Below, in pieces: positions 1-9,384 of a stretch of DNA of 64,000 nt. How positions within the stretch are numbered: position 1 is the stretch's first letter; every line of letters begins with the position of its first letter. Source of the stretch: Vibrio gigantis (GTDB taxonomy: Bacteria; Pseudomonadota; Gammaproteobacteria; Enterobacterales; Vibrionaceae); NCBI RefSeq assembly GCF_024347515.1, contig NZ_AP025492.1, positions 1,736,001-1,800,000 of the forward strand, given 5' to 3'. Below the pieces are notes generated by a model. The model was given only the letters and a program-made list of their open reading frames with translations. It was not told the origin of the DNA and did not search any database. Made by a program: the position numbers and the translations under genes.

Positions 1-341
1 CCACAATTGAAAAACTGACTCAACAAGCGGAACGCACCTTCAAAGCAATGCAAAGCAGCAATGAGAAGGTTGACCACAGTGTTGTCGCATCTAACGAGAC
101 TCGCCAACAACTTGATGTGATTGTGAATGAGCTTCACAACGCCAATGACATGGTCGCACAAATCGCAGCGGCTTCAGAACAGCAAAGTACGGTAGCAACT
201 GAAATGAGTGAAAGTGTCACTGGGATTCACCTAGCTGCAAATGAAGTACTTCAGGCCTCACAATCGCTAGCAGAAGACAGCCAGAAAATGGCCAACACAA
301 CAGAGCACCTTACTGAACAGTTGAAATACTTTAAGGTATAA
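1..341 (+). CDS. Methyl-accepting chemotaxis protein, C-terminal fragment
   Basis: The open frame is already running at the window edge (codons in phase from base 3), so the gene starts upstream and only the last ~110 residues are seen. What remains is an almost uninterrupted helix rich in Gln, Asn, Ala and Ser, containing AAASEQQSTVATEM, the typical descending arm of the cytoplasmic signalling hairpin of chemoreceptors, and ending in QLKYFKV. This end lacks an NWETF-type CheR/CheB tether. The family passes ligand signals from the membrane to CheA/CheW. The ligand cannot be inferred because the sensor half is missing. A strong hairpin terminator follows 40 bases after the stop. Confidence 0.85.
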   Translation, partial: TIEKLTQQAERTFKAMQSSNEKVDHSVVASNETRQQLDVIVNELHNANDMVAQIAAASEQQSTVATEMSESVTGIHLAANEVLQASQSLAEDSQKMANTTEHLTEQLKYFKV

Positions 342-382
342 ATCTAGCAGCCCTTACTCTTAGCGCAGACAAATCGAATAAA

Positions 383-421
383 AAAACACCTCCGCACTCG
401 AGATAAGTCCGGAGGTGTTTT
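383..421. terminator. Bidirectional Rho-independent terminator
   Basis: A 12-base arm AAAACACCTCCG (383-394) pairs with CGGAGGTGTTTT (410-421) across a 15-base loop. The T-run works on the + strand and the A-run before the stem becomes a T-run on the - strand. It sits between convergent genes, the chemoreceptor (+) and the MscS-type channel (-), and can serve both. Confidence 0.85.
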
Positions 422-482
422 CGTTTATTGGTATCTCGGGGATTAATCCAATCTCCGAACGTTAACCTTAAACCAGCTTCAA

Positions 483-1370
483 TTAATGCGCTGCCACTGA
501 AATCTTCGGTGGGTTGATGTTGTGCTTTTTGAACTCTTTCATCACACGCAAGGTAATGTCTGTTTCAAACAACTTTTCATAAGCTGTATCGACGACGTAA
601 GCCTTACAAGTTAACTGTATCGCCAGGTAGTTATCCGTAATCGTCTGTTTAACCAGAACCGTAACAGGCTTAGGCAAGTGGATGTAGCGGCTTGAAGACG
701 CAGCTTCTTGAATCAAATCACGGGCTAGGGTGATGTCTTCATCCATTCCTACGTAAAACGGAATCACGACCTGCATATCCAATGCACCATAGTTACCGCT
801 CGTCGTCACTTCATTTAAGAACTTGTTGTTCGGGATGGTAATGATGTCGTCATTCAAAGTTCTCATACGCACAGAACGCAAACCAATAGTGATAATGTCC
901 CCGTAGTTACCTTCGAACGTGACGCGGTCACCAACTTGGAAAGGTCTATCGATCATCACGGTGATACCTGCGATGAATGACGCTGCCAAGTCTTTAAGCG
1001 CAAAGCCAACGGATACAGCGAGGGTACCACCAATCAAAGCCAGAATTTGGTCGTTGATTCTAAAACTCATCATGAACACGATAAGACCGGTGCTCACGTA
1101 AATAAAGAACTGAGTAAACGACTGCAGTTTCTGTAGCAACATTCGATATTGCACAAACTGACTACCAAAACTGGTCACCATTGAGTTGATGAACTTGAGC
1201 AATAACCACATTGCAGCAATAACAATCATGGAGAAGAACACGCCGCTCCACCGCACAAGGCTAGCTATCTTTGAGATGTTTTCTACATTGGCTAACTCTT
1301 CCGTCGCAAAGGTCGGGAAGCTGACAGCACTTGCCAAGCCAACAAATAGTAGGATAAATAACTTCTTCAT
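483..1370 (-). CDS. MscS-family small-conductance mechanosensitive channel
   Basis: A 295-residue protein with a signal-like first segment (1-22, ending FPTFA), membrane spans near 38-58 and 88-106, and the MscS pore helix and beta domain: the Ala/Gly-rich run GGTLAVSVGFALKDLAAS (about 115-132) followed by DRPFQVGDRV (about 141-150). MscS channels open under membrane tension and release solutes on osmotic downshock. The length matches small MscS proteins. Its start lies immediately after the stop of the upstream membrane ATPase gene (one base between), so the two are almost certainly co-translated. The pairing with an NTPase is unusual for MscS and suggests regulated rather than purely osmotic gating; that is inference. 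Confidence 0.85.
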   Translation of the reverse strand: MKKLFILLFVGLASAVSFPTFATEELANVENISKIASLVRWSGVFFSMIVIAAMWLLLKFINSMVTSFGSQFVQYRMLLQKLQSFTQFFIYVSTGLIVFMMSFRINDQILALIGGTLAVSVGFALKDLAASFIAGITVMIDRPFQVGDRVTFEGNYGDIITIGLRSVRMRTLNDDIITIPNNKFLNEVTTSGNYGALDMQVVIPFYVGMDEDITLARDLIQEAASSSRYIHLPKPVTVLVKQTITDNYLAIQLTCKAYVVDTAYEKLFETDITLRVMKEFKKHNINPPKISVAAH

Positions 1371-1371
1371 T

Positions 1372-3717
1372 TTACTTCACCAGTAGATGTTGACGGTCGA
1401 GAACGTTCGTAATATGGCGGAACCAGTGCTCAGAAATCCGAGCCTTTTCTTCATGCCAACCAATATAACCACGGCTTTCAAAGTAACGCAGAATACCCGT
1501 TATTTCTGCCGTGCTCAGTTGTGTACATTCAGATAAAACTTCCGGAGATGCGATTTCCAATTGCACGATAGAGCGCAATACAGCCAACATCGGTTTCGGC
1601 ATATTCTCCAGTTCCTGCGCTTCCGGAACATGGAACAAACGCACCACGGCTTGATCTGTCTCTTTATTTCGGTTCAAAGAGAGTCGGAAGAAACGCAACG
1701 CAACGGTAGGGTTACCATCAGAGTAGTGCCACAAGATTCGATAGAAGCCTTGGCGTGCACGTTCTTCTTCACTCATATCATCTTGGTCCCATTGCTTAGG
1801 AACCACTAAGCCATCGAACGACAACGGCTTTTCAAGCTCCTTGTTAATACGGCTATTCAAAAGCTCACCAACTTGTTTTTCTGTCCAACGTGGAAGGAAA
1901 CACACCAAGTCAAACAACAGGCGTTCGCCACGCGCTCTATCAACAAACCGCCAGCTCGATTTGGCAATCGATATCACGACACGGTGGTTCTTTTTAGAGC
2001 GACGCAGAAGGTTGGTTAAACGAATCAAATCAGACAAGCCACCGACCATTGGTTTCACCAGTCGTTGTGCGTTATCAATCGCAATCAGATACGTCGTATT
2101 GCTCTTACGCAAATGCGCCAAGATCTGAATCTCAGTGGCTTCTTCTTCCAAACCAATACTAACGGCAAGATGCGCTAAAAGTTCTTGGTAACCGGCATAA
2201 GGACAGCTCACATAAACGGGCTCTGCGTTAGAGACTTTGTGCAATAAAGTATAAAGCAGCGTCGTCGCGCCAACACCACGTTCGCCTGACACAATACAGA
2301 TAGCAGGGCTGTCCGACATCAAGTAGCGAGACAGTTGCTTAATTTCGTCACCCGCATAATCAATTAGCGTGCTGTCGATATTACCCGGCAGAATGTATTC
2401 ATAGGTTTGATCGCCTTTGATTCGAACCAAGTTTTGCTGATTTTTATTAAGATCAGACTGCTTAGCCACTTCGATTCTAAACAGATACGCCAAGGCTTGG
2501 CTAAACAGCGTGTAATTGGATAGCAATGCCATGATACGGTGTTGGAAGTTGTACACACTCAACCATACGATGCCAATTGCTGTCGCGAGTATATTCAGTA
2601 GGAAGGTATCTTTGCGGTTCACCGCCCAATTCACCCATACCGGACGATCGGAGATGTGTTGCAGAGTATCAAAGACTTTCGCTCGCCATAATCTGAGTAC
2701 CGAAATGGTAACCAGTACAAACCAGAAAAACAGAGCGCTGTAGATCCAACTATAGATAGTGCCTTTGCCTAACGTAATACTCGAAATTTGCAGAGTCACA
2801 CCCGCAACAATGAAGCTCCATACATAACGGCGAATAGTCGATAGACGAAGCGCGATCACTTCTTTATTAGATGTACGACCCAAGCGGTAGGCCAGTTCAA
2901 GAATAAAGCTGATGGCAATCGAACCACCTAGAATCCACCACGTGAAGATCTCGAGGAAAATCAGATGCTGTAGACTAGGGATACTCGAAAGTACCCTGAG
3001 TGAAAGGGTAATCGCAATGAGCCAAGCAATCGCACGATCAGCGCGACTGATATACCAGATTACCCTTACTAAGAAAGGAGGGTTCGTTTTCGCTTCAAGA
3101 AAATTAATTCTAAACAACTCGATCAAACGGGTGCTGTTAGCAAGCCACCACACTAAACCAAAGTAGATGAATAGCACTTTTAACGATGCACCAATCACTG
3201 GCACCGGCGAAATGAAGATGTCTTTAACAAGCGCTTTAAAGCTACGAATTTGGAAGTAAACAAGATACTCAATATTGAGCTTGGTTAATTCCCACTCTTG
3301 CTTAAATTGGGTAACACCATAAGGGCCAAAACCGGTTAAGCGCTCTTTGTTTGCAGAGTTTGTCTGTTCTAACAGGTCCTGCTTACTCACGTTCAAGCTA
3401 TTCAAAGTGACGTAACTGGTTTGAACGGCAAACCATTGATCGGCGTCGTTGTTATCTCGGTAAGCTTTTATCTGTTGCTCGAAGGTTTTGATCTCTTGCT
3501 TTTGGACTCGCAGAACTTCGGCAAGTAAAATGTTGACCTGACGTCTATCCGACGCTTCCATAAAGAGAGGGTCGGGTAACGAATCAATTCGCTCATCAAG
3601 GGCAACAGCAGAATCGGATACCTGCGGCTGAGATTGTAAGTCATATTCCAAGTTGGCATGACTAGGCCAAGAGAGAATGGCCAAAGTGAGGATTAAGAAG
3701 CGCGATAGTGAACGCAT
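1372..3717 (-). CDS. Multi-pass membrane P-loop NTPase paired with an MscS channel
   Basis: A 781-residue protein I cannot assign to a named family. The sequence shows a signal peptide (1-21), an extracytoplasmic helical region to about residue 185, about six membrane spans between 190 and 395, then a cytosolic domain with Walker A GERGVGATT at 478-486 and a Walker B-like YLIAIDNAQRL near 545. The C-terminal ~100 residues look like a winged helix (QLSTAEITGILRYFESRGYIGW). This is the layout of an AAA/STAND-type signalling ATPase fused to a membrane sensor. It is the first gene of a two-gene unit with the MscS-type channel, whose start follows its stop directly. A plausible role is nucleotide-dependent sensing that modulates the channel; no direct evidence. 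Confidence 0.7.
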   Translation of the reverse strand: MRSLSRFLILTLAILSWPSHANLEYDLQSQPQVSDSAVALDERIDSLPDPLFMEASDRRQVNILLAEVLRVQKQEIKTFEQQIKAYRDNNDADQWFAVQTSYVTLNSLNVSKQDLLEQTNSANKERLTGFGPYGVTQFKQEWELTKLNIEYLVYFQIRSFKALVKDIFISPVPVIGASLKVLFIYFGLVWWLANSTRLIELFRINFLEAKTNPPFLVRVIWYISRADRAIAWLIAITLSLRVLSSIPSLQHLIFLEIFTWWILGGSIAISFILELAYRLGRTSNKEVIALRLSTIRRYVWSFIVAGVTLQISSITLGKGTIYSWIYSALFFWFVLVTISVLRLWRAKVFDTLQHISDRPVWVNWAVNRKDTFLLNILATAIGIVWLSVYNFQHRIMALLSNYTLFSQALAYLFRIEVAKQSDLNKNQQNLVRIKGDQTYEYILPGNIDSTLIDYAGDEIKQLSRYLMSDSPAICIVSGERGVGATTLLYTLLHKVSNAEPVYVSCPYAGYQELLAHLAVSIGLEEEATEIQILAHLRKSNTTYLIAIDNAQRLVKPMVGGLSDLIRLTNLLRRSKKNHRVVISIAKSSWRFVDRARGERLLFDLVCFLPRWTEKQVGELLNSRINKELEKPLSFDGLVVPKQWDQDDMSEEERARQGFYRILWHYSDGNPTVALRFFRLSLNRNKETDQAVVRLFHVPEAQELENMPKPMLAVLRSIVQLEIASPEVLSECTQLSTAEITGILRYFESRGYIGWHEEKARISEHWFRHITNVLDRQHLLVK

Positions 3718-4162
3718 AAAAGTCTCTTAGAATTATGAGGTTAGGATTACTATAGTTAGTTAATCTGACTTTGTGAAATCCAATCCGGTATCGGGGGCGA
3801 GTACTTTATTCCTGTTTCGACCGATTTTGTCATGAAATTGTCAGGGATTAGGCTAGTCTTGCCTATGTCCGCTGTTGCTTTGGTCAGGTTAGTTTCACCA
3901 CGACCAATCAGCATGCGATATATTCAATGGTTGGCATGATTTAGGGCGTTATATGCCGCCAATTACAGGGTATTGTTCGATATTTTGTTTTTCTTGAAAA
4001 TCGACGGATTTTAGGCAGCAAATTGAAAATCAAAAGTGTGAGTTAGCTCAAACTATGATTTGGCTGGGTTATCACTCACTTAATAGCGGGTAAATGCAAT
4101 CAATACTTGCAGTTAAAGCCCTGAACAAGTAACGTTGCGACGTTTTTCACATTAAGAAGGTA
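3718..4162. other. Divergent intergenic region (membrane ATPase / ybiT)
   Basis: A 445-base gene-free stretch between divergent genes, so it must carry promoters for both directions. I see an imperfect CRP-type palindrome at 4037-4052 and no convincing small ORF. A near-consensus Shine-Dalgarno for ybiT (TAAGAAGGT) lies at its right end. Confidence 0.5.
4037..4052. promoter_or_regulatory. CRP-like site
   Basis: TGTGA-GTTAGC-TCAAA matches the CRP consensus TGTGA-N6-TCACA except one base in the right half. It is 110 bases upstream of ybiT. Single-site pattern match only. Confidence 0.35.
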
Positions 4163-5752
4163 ATGGCATTGATCTCCACAGCAAATATCACCCAACAATT
4201 CGGCGCTAAGCCACTTTTCGAAAATATTTCAGTTAAGTTCGGCGAAGGCAACCGCTACGGTTTAATCGGCGCGAATGGCTGTGGTAAATCGACGTTCATG
4301 AAGATCCTATCTGGTGAACTAGAGCCGACTTCTGGCAACGTAAGCTACGATCCAAACGAGCGCGTTGCTAAGCTAAACCAAGACCAATTTGCTTACGAAG
4401 AATTCACGGTAATCGACACGGTTATCATGGGCCACAAAGAGCTTTGGGCTATTAAGCAAGAACGTGACCGTATTTACTCTTTGCCAGAAATGAGCGAAGA
4501 AGACGGCATGAAAGTGGCTGACCTTGAAGTTCAGTTCGCTGAAATGGACGGTTACATGGCAGAAGCGAAAGCGGGTGAGCTTCTTCTTGCTGTAGGTATT
4601 GAAGAGTCTATGCACTTCGGTCTAATGAGCGAAGTAGCACCAGGTTGGAAACTTCGTGTTCTATTGTCTCAAGTACTGTTTGCAGACCCGCATATCATGC
4701 TTCTTGACGAACCAACGAACAACCTGGATATGGACACGATCAAGTGGTTGGAAGATACGCTAAACCAACGTAACTGCACAATGATCATCATTTCGCACGA
4801 CCGTCACTTCCTAAACTCTGTTTGTACACACATGGCTGACCTTGATTACGGCGAACTTCGTCTATTCCCAGGTAACTACGATGAGTACATGACGGCTGCG
4901 ACTCAAGCTCGTGAACGTCTACTGTCTGACAACGCTAAGAAGAAAGCACAAATTGCTGAACTTCAAACGTTCGTATCTCGTTTCTCTGCTAACGCATCTA
5001 AAGCGAAGCAAGCAACATCTCGTGCTAAGCAAATCGATAAGATCCAACTAGACGAAGTTAAAGCGTCTAGCCGTCAAAACCCATTCATCCGTTTCGAACA
5101 GTCTAAAGAGCTATTCCGTAACGCACTTGTGGTTGAAAACCTATCTCAAGGTTTTGAGGAAGATCTTTACAACAAGTTCGATGCCATCTTCGAAGTAGGT
5201 GAGCGTGTTGCTATCATTGGTGAGAATGGTGTGGGTAAAACAACCCTGCTTAACACACTAGCGGGCGCTCTTGAGCCTCGCACTGGTGAATACAAGTGGT
5301 CTGAAAACTCAAACATCGGTTACTACGCTCAAGATCACGCACACGATTTCGAGACAGACATGAACCTGTTTGATTGGATGAGCCAATGGCGCCAAGAAGG
5401 CGAGGACGAGCAGGTAGTTCGTGGCTTCCTAGGTCGTATGCTATTTGGTCAAGACGACATTAAGAAATCTGTAAAGGTTATCTCTGGTGGTGAGCAAGGT
5501 CGTATGCTTCTTGGTAAGATCATGATGCATAAACCAAACATCCTGCTAATGGATGAACCAACAAACCACATGGATATGGAATCTATCGAAGCGCTTAACT
5601 TGGCTCTTGAGAACTACAAAGGCACATTGTTCTTCGTATCTCACGACCGTGTATTCGTAGACTCGCTTGCAACTCGTATCCTAGAAATCAAAGATGGCAA
5701 GATCAACGATTTCCGCGGTACTTACGCTGAGTTCTTGAAAGCACGTGGCTAA
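4163..5752 (+). CDS. ybiT: ABC-F family ATPase YbiT
   Basis: A 529-residue soluble protein with two ABC ATPase domains and no membrane span, the ABC-F layout. Walker A motifs are GANGCGKST (about 36-44) and GENGVGKTT (about 352-360), with Walker B/D-loop [10 protein letters not shown] and [10 protein letters not shown]. The first domain has VAPGWKLR where most ABC proteins have LSGGQ; this is a trait of YbiT, and the second domain keeps [12 protein letters not shown] proteins bind the ribosomal E site and modulate stalled or starved translation. The start is uncertain: ATG at 4163 follows the Shine-Dalgarno closely, while TTG at 4169 sits at better spacing and aligns with the E. coli N-terminus. 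It is monocistronic, closed by a strong terminator. Confidence 0.93.
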   Translation: MALISTANITQQFGAKPLFENISVKFGEGNRYGLIGANGCGKSTFMKILSGELEPTSGNVSYDPNERVAKLNQDQFAYEEFTVIDTVIMGHKELWAIKQERDRIYSLPEMSEEDGMKVADLEVQFAEMDGYMAEAKAGELLLAVGIEESMHFGLMSEVAPGWKLRVLLSQVLFADPHIMLLDEPTNNLDMDTIKWLEDTLNQRNCTMIIISHDRHFLNSVCTHMADLDYGELRLFPGNYDEYMTAATQARERLLSDNAKKKAQIAELQTFVSRFSANASKAKQATSRAKQIDKIQLDEVKASSRQNPFIRFEQSKELFRNALVVENLSQGFEEDLYNKFDAIFEVGERVAIIGENGVGKTTLLNTLAGALEPRTGEYKWSENSNIGYYAQDHAHDFETDMNLFDWMSQWRQEGEDEQVVRGFLGRMLFGQDDIKKSVKVISGGEQGRMLLGKIMMHKPNILLMDEPTNHMDMESIEALNLALENYKGTLFFVSHDRVFVDSLATRILEIKDGKINDFRGTYAEFLKARG

Positions 5753-5808
5753 TGCCGTGTAGCGACAGTTAATACGTAATAACACGTTAGTACGTATCAA
5801 AAAATCAG

Positions 5809-5845
5809 AAAGGCCTCCATCTAATCAATAAGATGGAGGCCTTTT
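5809..5845. terminator. Bidirectional Rho-independent terminator
   Basis: AAAGGCCTCCATCT (5809-5822) pairs perfectly with AGATGGAGGCCTTT (5831-5844) around an 8-base loop, with T/A tracts on both sides. It separates ybiT (+) from the convergent chemoreceptor (-). Confidence 0.9.
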
Positions 5846-5883
5846 GTTTTTCCTGTCGGTAATAGATTAAGGCGAACAGCGCA

Positions 5884-7773
5884 CTAATACTTAAACTGCG
5901 CCACAATCTTTTCAAGTTTCACACTCACGCTCGAGACTTGTTCACTACAACGCACCGAGCCAGAAACCACAGTATAGGTGTCACTCGCAAGATGAGCGAT
6001 ATCAGTAATGTTTCGGTCAATCTCAACTGAAACCATCGATTGCTCTTCAGAAGCGGTTGAAATCTGACTGTTTAAGTCGAACATCTCACCAACTTGGAAG
6101 TGTATTCCTTCAATCGCGTTCACCACGTCTTTGGTTTGACTTTTCACAAGCTCAGTTTGTTCTAAGCTCGCTGACATCTTAGCAACGGTTTTATCAATCC
6201 CTGTGGTTAAACCATGAATCGTCGATTCTATTTGATGGGTTGAGTCGTTAGTCATTAACGATAGCTCTCTGACTTCCGACGCAACCACAGCGAACCCTCG
6301 TCCATGGTCGCCAGCACGTGCCGCTTCGATCGCTGCATTAAGTGCCAGTAGGTTAGTCTGCTCAGCAATACCTTGAATAGTAGTCACCACTTGATTGATT
6401 TCACGGCTCTGCTCTTCAAGCTGAACAATTAGAGCTTGCGACTCTGCAATGTTTTCTACCAAGACATGAATACTATCGTTGGTTGACTGTGTCTTTTGCA
6501 GCGCTTGATGGGCGTTCTCTTTTATCTTCTCGGCATTGGTTGCCGCATTTTCGATGTTCGCCGTCACTTCATTACTCGTCATGACTAATTCATTGACTGC
6601 CGTCGCTACCGATTCAGATTGCTGCTTTTGTTTCTCGGCATTGCTCATGCTTTTAATTGCCGCTTCTTCAGAGCTGCATGAGCTGTCGGTCAACACAGTC
6701 ATCACGCCAGACAGCTCTTTAATATTGCCATGCAGTTTATTGATGAAGGTATCGAAGGAGTGCGCCAACTGAGCAAGTTCATCATTGCCTTTTGCGTTCA
6801 TACGCACGGTTAAGTCGCCATCTCCATTCGCAATCGACTCCATCATCACGTTTATCGCTTTGATTCGCGCAAGTATGTTGCGACCGATGAATACCAACAA
6901 CAAAGAGAGCAGAGCAACGATAGCCGCACCAAAAAGATGCAGCATATTTTTGGTGTGTGTACTTGCCGCTGTAATCGCTTGGCTTATCTGACTTTGTACT
7001 TCGTCAATTGCTTCTTCCGTTTGATGAACATTGCTACGCAAGGCGCCTCTAAGCCCCAATTCTGACGACAACCCTAAATTGCTATTAGCAATCAGTAGAG
7101 TTTCAACCGCGGCCTTATATTCGGAATACGCTTGCTCTATTGAAATCGATGTTTGGGAGTAGGGTTCAAACTCAACAAGAGCACTAATTAATGCCGCATA
7201 TGTTTGGCTATTAATATGTGCAAGATAATGAAAGTCTTTTTCGATCAGTTCTAGCAGCGCAAGTTCCAGTGCCAAACTAGATTCTGATTCGATTGCTGAT
7301 TTCAGTGCCGTTCTTTTTCCATCGAGTACCGCCACAAACCCCAAAGGTGCGGTTGTGCGTTCGATGTCGTTAACTTGATTGACGATCTGGTGGAACTGTT
7401 TCTGGTACTGATGAAGGGTATCGGAGATCTTAGTCATTTGCTCGGACAGATGAAGATTGTGCGAAGCTAGTGTTTGATTCAAAGTTACCAGCCTCTGATT
7501 CAATGTGTCGGCGGTTTTGTCGAAACGCTCTGCGTATTTTTGATCGTGACGGGATAAGAAATCTTTCTCATGCCGTCTCAGAGTTAACAAATCGACCGAG
7601 CTTCTAAGGTTTTCGGTCGCAGAACGCTCTAGCGATTCCAATTTCTCTAAGCTGAACTGCTCGTAGATCGCATATATCAAAACAGACACAAACAGGGTGA
7701 GGTTGATTAAAATAAACTTACTACGAATAGAAAGAGACAGCACACGTTGCTGAGGTTCCAGTGGATTGTTCAT
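5884..7773 (-). CDS. Methyl-accepting chemotaxis protein, helical periplasmic sensor
   Basis: A full-length 629-residue chemoreceptor: membrane span at about 22-41, a ~235-residue helical periplasmic sensor, second span at about 280-300, HAMP domain (about 300-355) and a signalling domain whose hairpin tip contains EQTNLLALNAAIEAARAG and GRGFAVVASEVRELS. The sensor has FLSRHDQKYAERFD, resembling HBM-type (helical bimodular) chemoreceptors that bind small organic ligands such as TCA intermediates; the actual ligand is unknown. It ends KIVAQFKY with no pentapeptide tether. The gene stands alone, with a shared terminator downstream. A typical Vibrio genome has dozens of these, so the context does not define its stimulus. 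Confidence 0.92.
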   Translation of the reverse strand: MNNPLEPQQRVLSLSIRSKFILINLTLFVSVLIYAIYEQFSLEKLESLERSATENLRSSVDLLTLRRHEKDFLSRHDQKYAERFDKTADTLNQRLVTLNQTLASHNLHLSEQMTKISDTLHQYQKQFHQIVNQVNDIERTTAPLGFVAVLDGKRTALKSAIESESSLALELALLELIEKDFHYLAHINSQTYAALISALVEFEPYSQTSISIEQAYSEYKAAVETLLIANSNLGLSSELGLRGALRSNVHQTEEAIDEVQSQISQAITAASTHTKNMLHLFGAAIVALLSLLLVFIGRNILARIKAINVMMESIANGDGDLTVRMNAKGNDELAQLAHSFDTFINKLHGNIKELSGVMTVLTDSSCSSEEAAIKSMSNAEKQKQQSESVATAVNELVMTSNEVTANIENAATNAEKIKENAHQALQKTQSTNDSIHVLVENIAESQALIVQLEEQSREINQVVTTIQGIAEQTNLLALNAAIEAARAGDHGRGFAVVASEVRELSLMTNDSTHQIESTIHGLTTGIDKTVAKMSASLEQTELVKSQTKDVVNAIEGIHFQVGEMFDLNSQISTASEEQSMVSVEIDRNITDIAHLASDTYTVVSGSVRCSEQVSSVSVKLEKIVAQFKY

Positions 7774-8088
7774 GGTTAACTCCCTTTAGCCGATGACGTT
7801 TTATATCCATCAATGTTTAATAGTTATTAGATATATTTAAATGATGAATATGTAACTAATAGCTTATGAGGTTATTAAAGCAAGGTTCACTGGTAGCAAT
7901 ACAGGCTGATTATCGTTGATTTGCGTTTACTCAGCTATTTGAGGTGACTCTTTTTCAATACGAAATGAAAAAGCCCTCATTAACATTAATGTCGGCAATC
8001 TTTAAGACCGCAGGCATCTCATTTAATGAAGGCTTTTGAGTTGTTTTGGTTAGTTTGCTTATTGTTTAACTAACACTTATCAGTGACT
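7774..8088. other. Intergenic region with an extended hairpin
   Basis: A 315-base stretch upstream of the chemoreceptor and downstream of cydX. It contains inverted arms AAAAGCCCTCATTAA (7969-7983) and TTAATGAAGGCTTTT (8023-8037), which pair with one mismatch around a ~40-base loop. On the - strand the structure lies after cydX and ends in a T-run, so it probably terminates the cydABX transcript. No other gene is visible. Confidence 0.5.
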
Positions 8089-8202
8089 TTATCGATCAGT
8101 TTTTTGCTCATCTAAAAAGTCGGTGTGCTCTAACCAAAGCGCATTAATGATTCCAAATGCACTCGCTAGTAATACGCCTAACACCCAACATAAATACCAC
8201 AT
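8089..8202 (-). CDS. cydX: Cytochrome bd oxidase small subunit CydX
   Basis: A 37-residue single-span membrane peptide beginning MWYLCWVLGVLLASAFG and continuing IINALWLEH, the CydX/YbgT signature (MWYF-W-LG-LLA-FG-LE). CydX binds CydA and stabilises the haem b/d site of cytochrome bd oxidase. It is preceded by a strong Shine-Dalgarno (GGAGG, 7 bases before ATG) and lies 26 bases downstream of cydB on the same strand, as in known cydABX operons. It is too short for ordinary ORF thresholds and would be missed by many annotations. Confidence 0.93.
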   Translation of the reverse strand: MWYLCWVLGVLLASAFGIINALWLEHTDFLDEQKTDR

Positions 8203-8228
8203 AGGTTATCCTCCTATTTCATCTTTAA

Positions 8229-9365
8229 TTAATACAGAGACGAGCTGTTATCGTGAATGTATTGACTGTCTATTCGGCCAAACATTTTGTAGTAACACCA
8301 TGTTGTGTAACCTAAAATAATTGGCACTACGATAACTGCGACAACAGAGATAATACTCAGTGTTAACTGGCTCGATGTTCCGTCCCACAGCGTTAAACTG
8401 TGTGAAGGGATCAAGCTAGACGGCATGATCATCGGGAACAAAGCAACGCCTGCAGTTAGGACAATACACGCCAGCGATAAGCTTGATGATACGAAGGCGA
8501 ACCCAGCACGATTAAGTCGCGTCATCAATGCACAACCCAGCATGCCGATGATACCAAGGGCAGGAATTACCCATAGTAGTGGGTGGGTTTCGTAGTTATG
8601 TAGCAGCAAGTCATCAAATTTCACGACATGTTTCAGCAACGGGTTAGAAACCGCATCAGTTACGATAGGGCTTGTAATGAGATAGCCCGGTAACGTGTAA
8701 GCAAATAAGCCGCCAGCCGCAAATAGTCCTGCGGTCACAAATGCCATACATGTGATAATTCTTTGTGCACGTAGCTTTAGATCACCTGTCGTTTTCATTT
8801 GTAAGAACGCAGCACCTTGAGTGATGACCATTGCTAAGCTCACTAAACCACAAAGGATTGGGAAGGGAGTTAATAGATCCCAGAAACCACCGTGGTATGT
8901 CATCATTAACAGTTCGTTAAATTCGAACGGAACACCGATCAATAAATTACCGAAGCCAACACCAAAGATAATCGGAGGAATAGAACCGCTTACTATCAAT
9001 GCGGTATCACAAGCCTTTTTCCATTTTGGATTATCTATCTTAGCTCGATACTCCATACCTAGCGGTCTTAACCATAATGTCGCTAGAACCAATATCATTG
9101 CTAGATAAAACCCGGAAAACGCTGCCGCATAAACGGCTGGCCATATCGCTAGGATTGCACCACCTGCGGTCACCAACCATACTTGATTTCCGTCCCAGTG
9201 GGGCGCAATTGAATTAATCATTACTCGGCGATCGACTTCGGATTTCCCTAACACCGGCAGTAACGCAGCAACACCCATGTCGAAGCCGTCGGTAATAATA
9301 AAACCGATCAACAACACCCCAATAATTGCCCATGTGAACAGGCGAAGATTTTCATAATCAAACAT
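8229..9365 (-). CDS. cydB: Cytochrome bd ubiquinol oxidase subunit II
   Basis: A 378-residue multi-pass protein beginning MFDYENLRLFTWAIIGVLL with the CydB motif DGFDMGVAALLP and HWDGNQVWLVTAGGA. CydB is the structural partner of CydA in the bd quinol oxidase, which reduces O2 to water without copper and without pumping protons, with high O2 affinity and resistance to cyanide, NO and sulfide. It lies 19 bases after cydA and just before cydX, clearly one operon. Vibrios usually carry another bd operon elsewhere, so this may be a second copy; that cannot be checked within the window. Confidence 0.95.
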   Translation of the reverse strand: MFDYENLRLFTWAIIGVLLIGFIITDGFDMGVAALLPVLGKSEVDRRVMINSIAPHWDGNQVWLVTAGGAILAIWPAVYAAAFSGFYLAMILVLATLWLRPLGMEYRAKIDNPKWKKACDTALIVSGSIPPIIFGVGFGNLLIGVPFEFNELLMMTYHGGFWDLLTPFPILCGLVSLAMVITQGAAFLQMKTTGDLKLRAQRIITCMAFVTAGLFAAGGLFAYTLPGYLITSPIVTDAVSNPLLKHVVKFDDLLLHNYETHPLLWVIPALGIIGMLGCALMTRLNRAGFAFVSSSLSLACIVLTAGVALFPMIMPSSLIPSHSLTLWDGTSSQLTLSIISVVAVIVVPIILGYTTWCYYKMFGRIDSQYIHDNSSSLY

Positions 9366-9384
9366 CTGAATTCCTTAATGAAGA

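Noticed and set aside
48..341. Start at the first internal Met of the window-edge chemoreceptor fragment
   Set aside because: The frame is open to the window edge and reads receptor-like sequence before that Met.
4600..4680. Missing LSGGQ signature in the first YbiT domain as a defect
   Set aside because: The same replacement occurs in YbiT of other bacteria, so it is a family trait.
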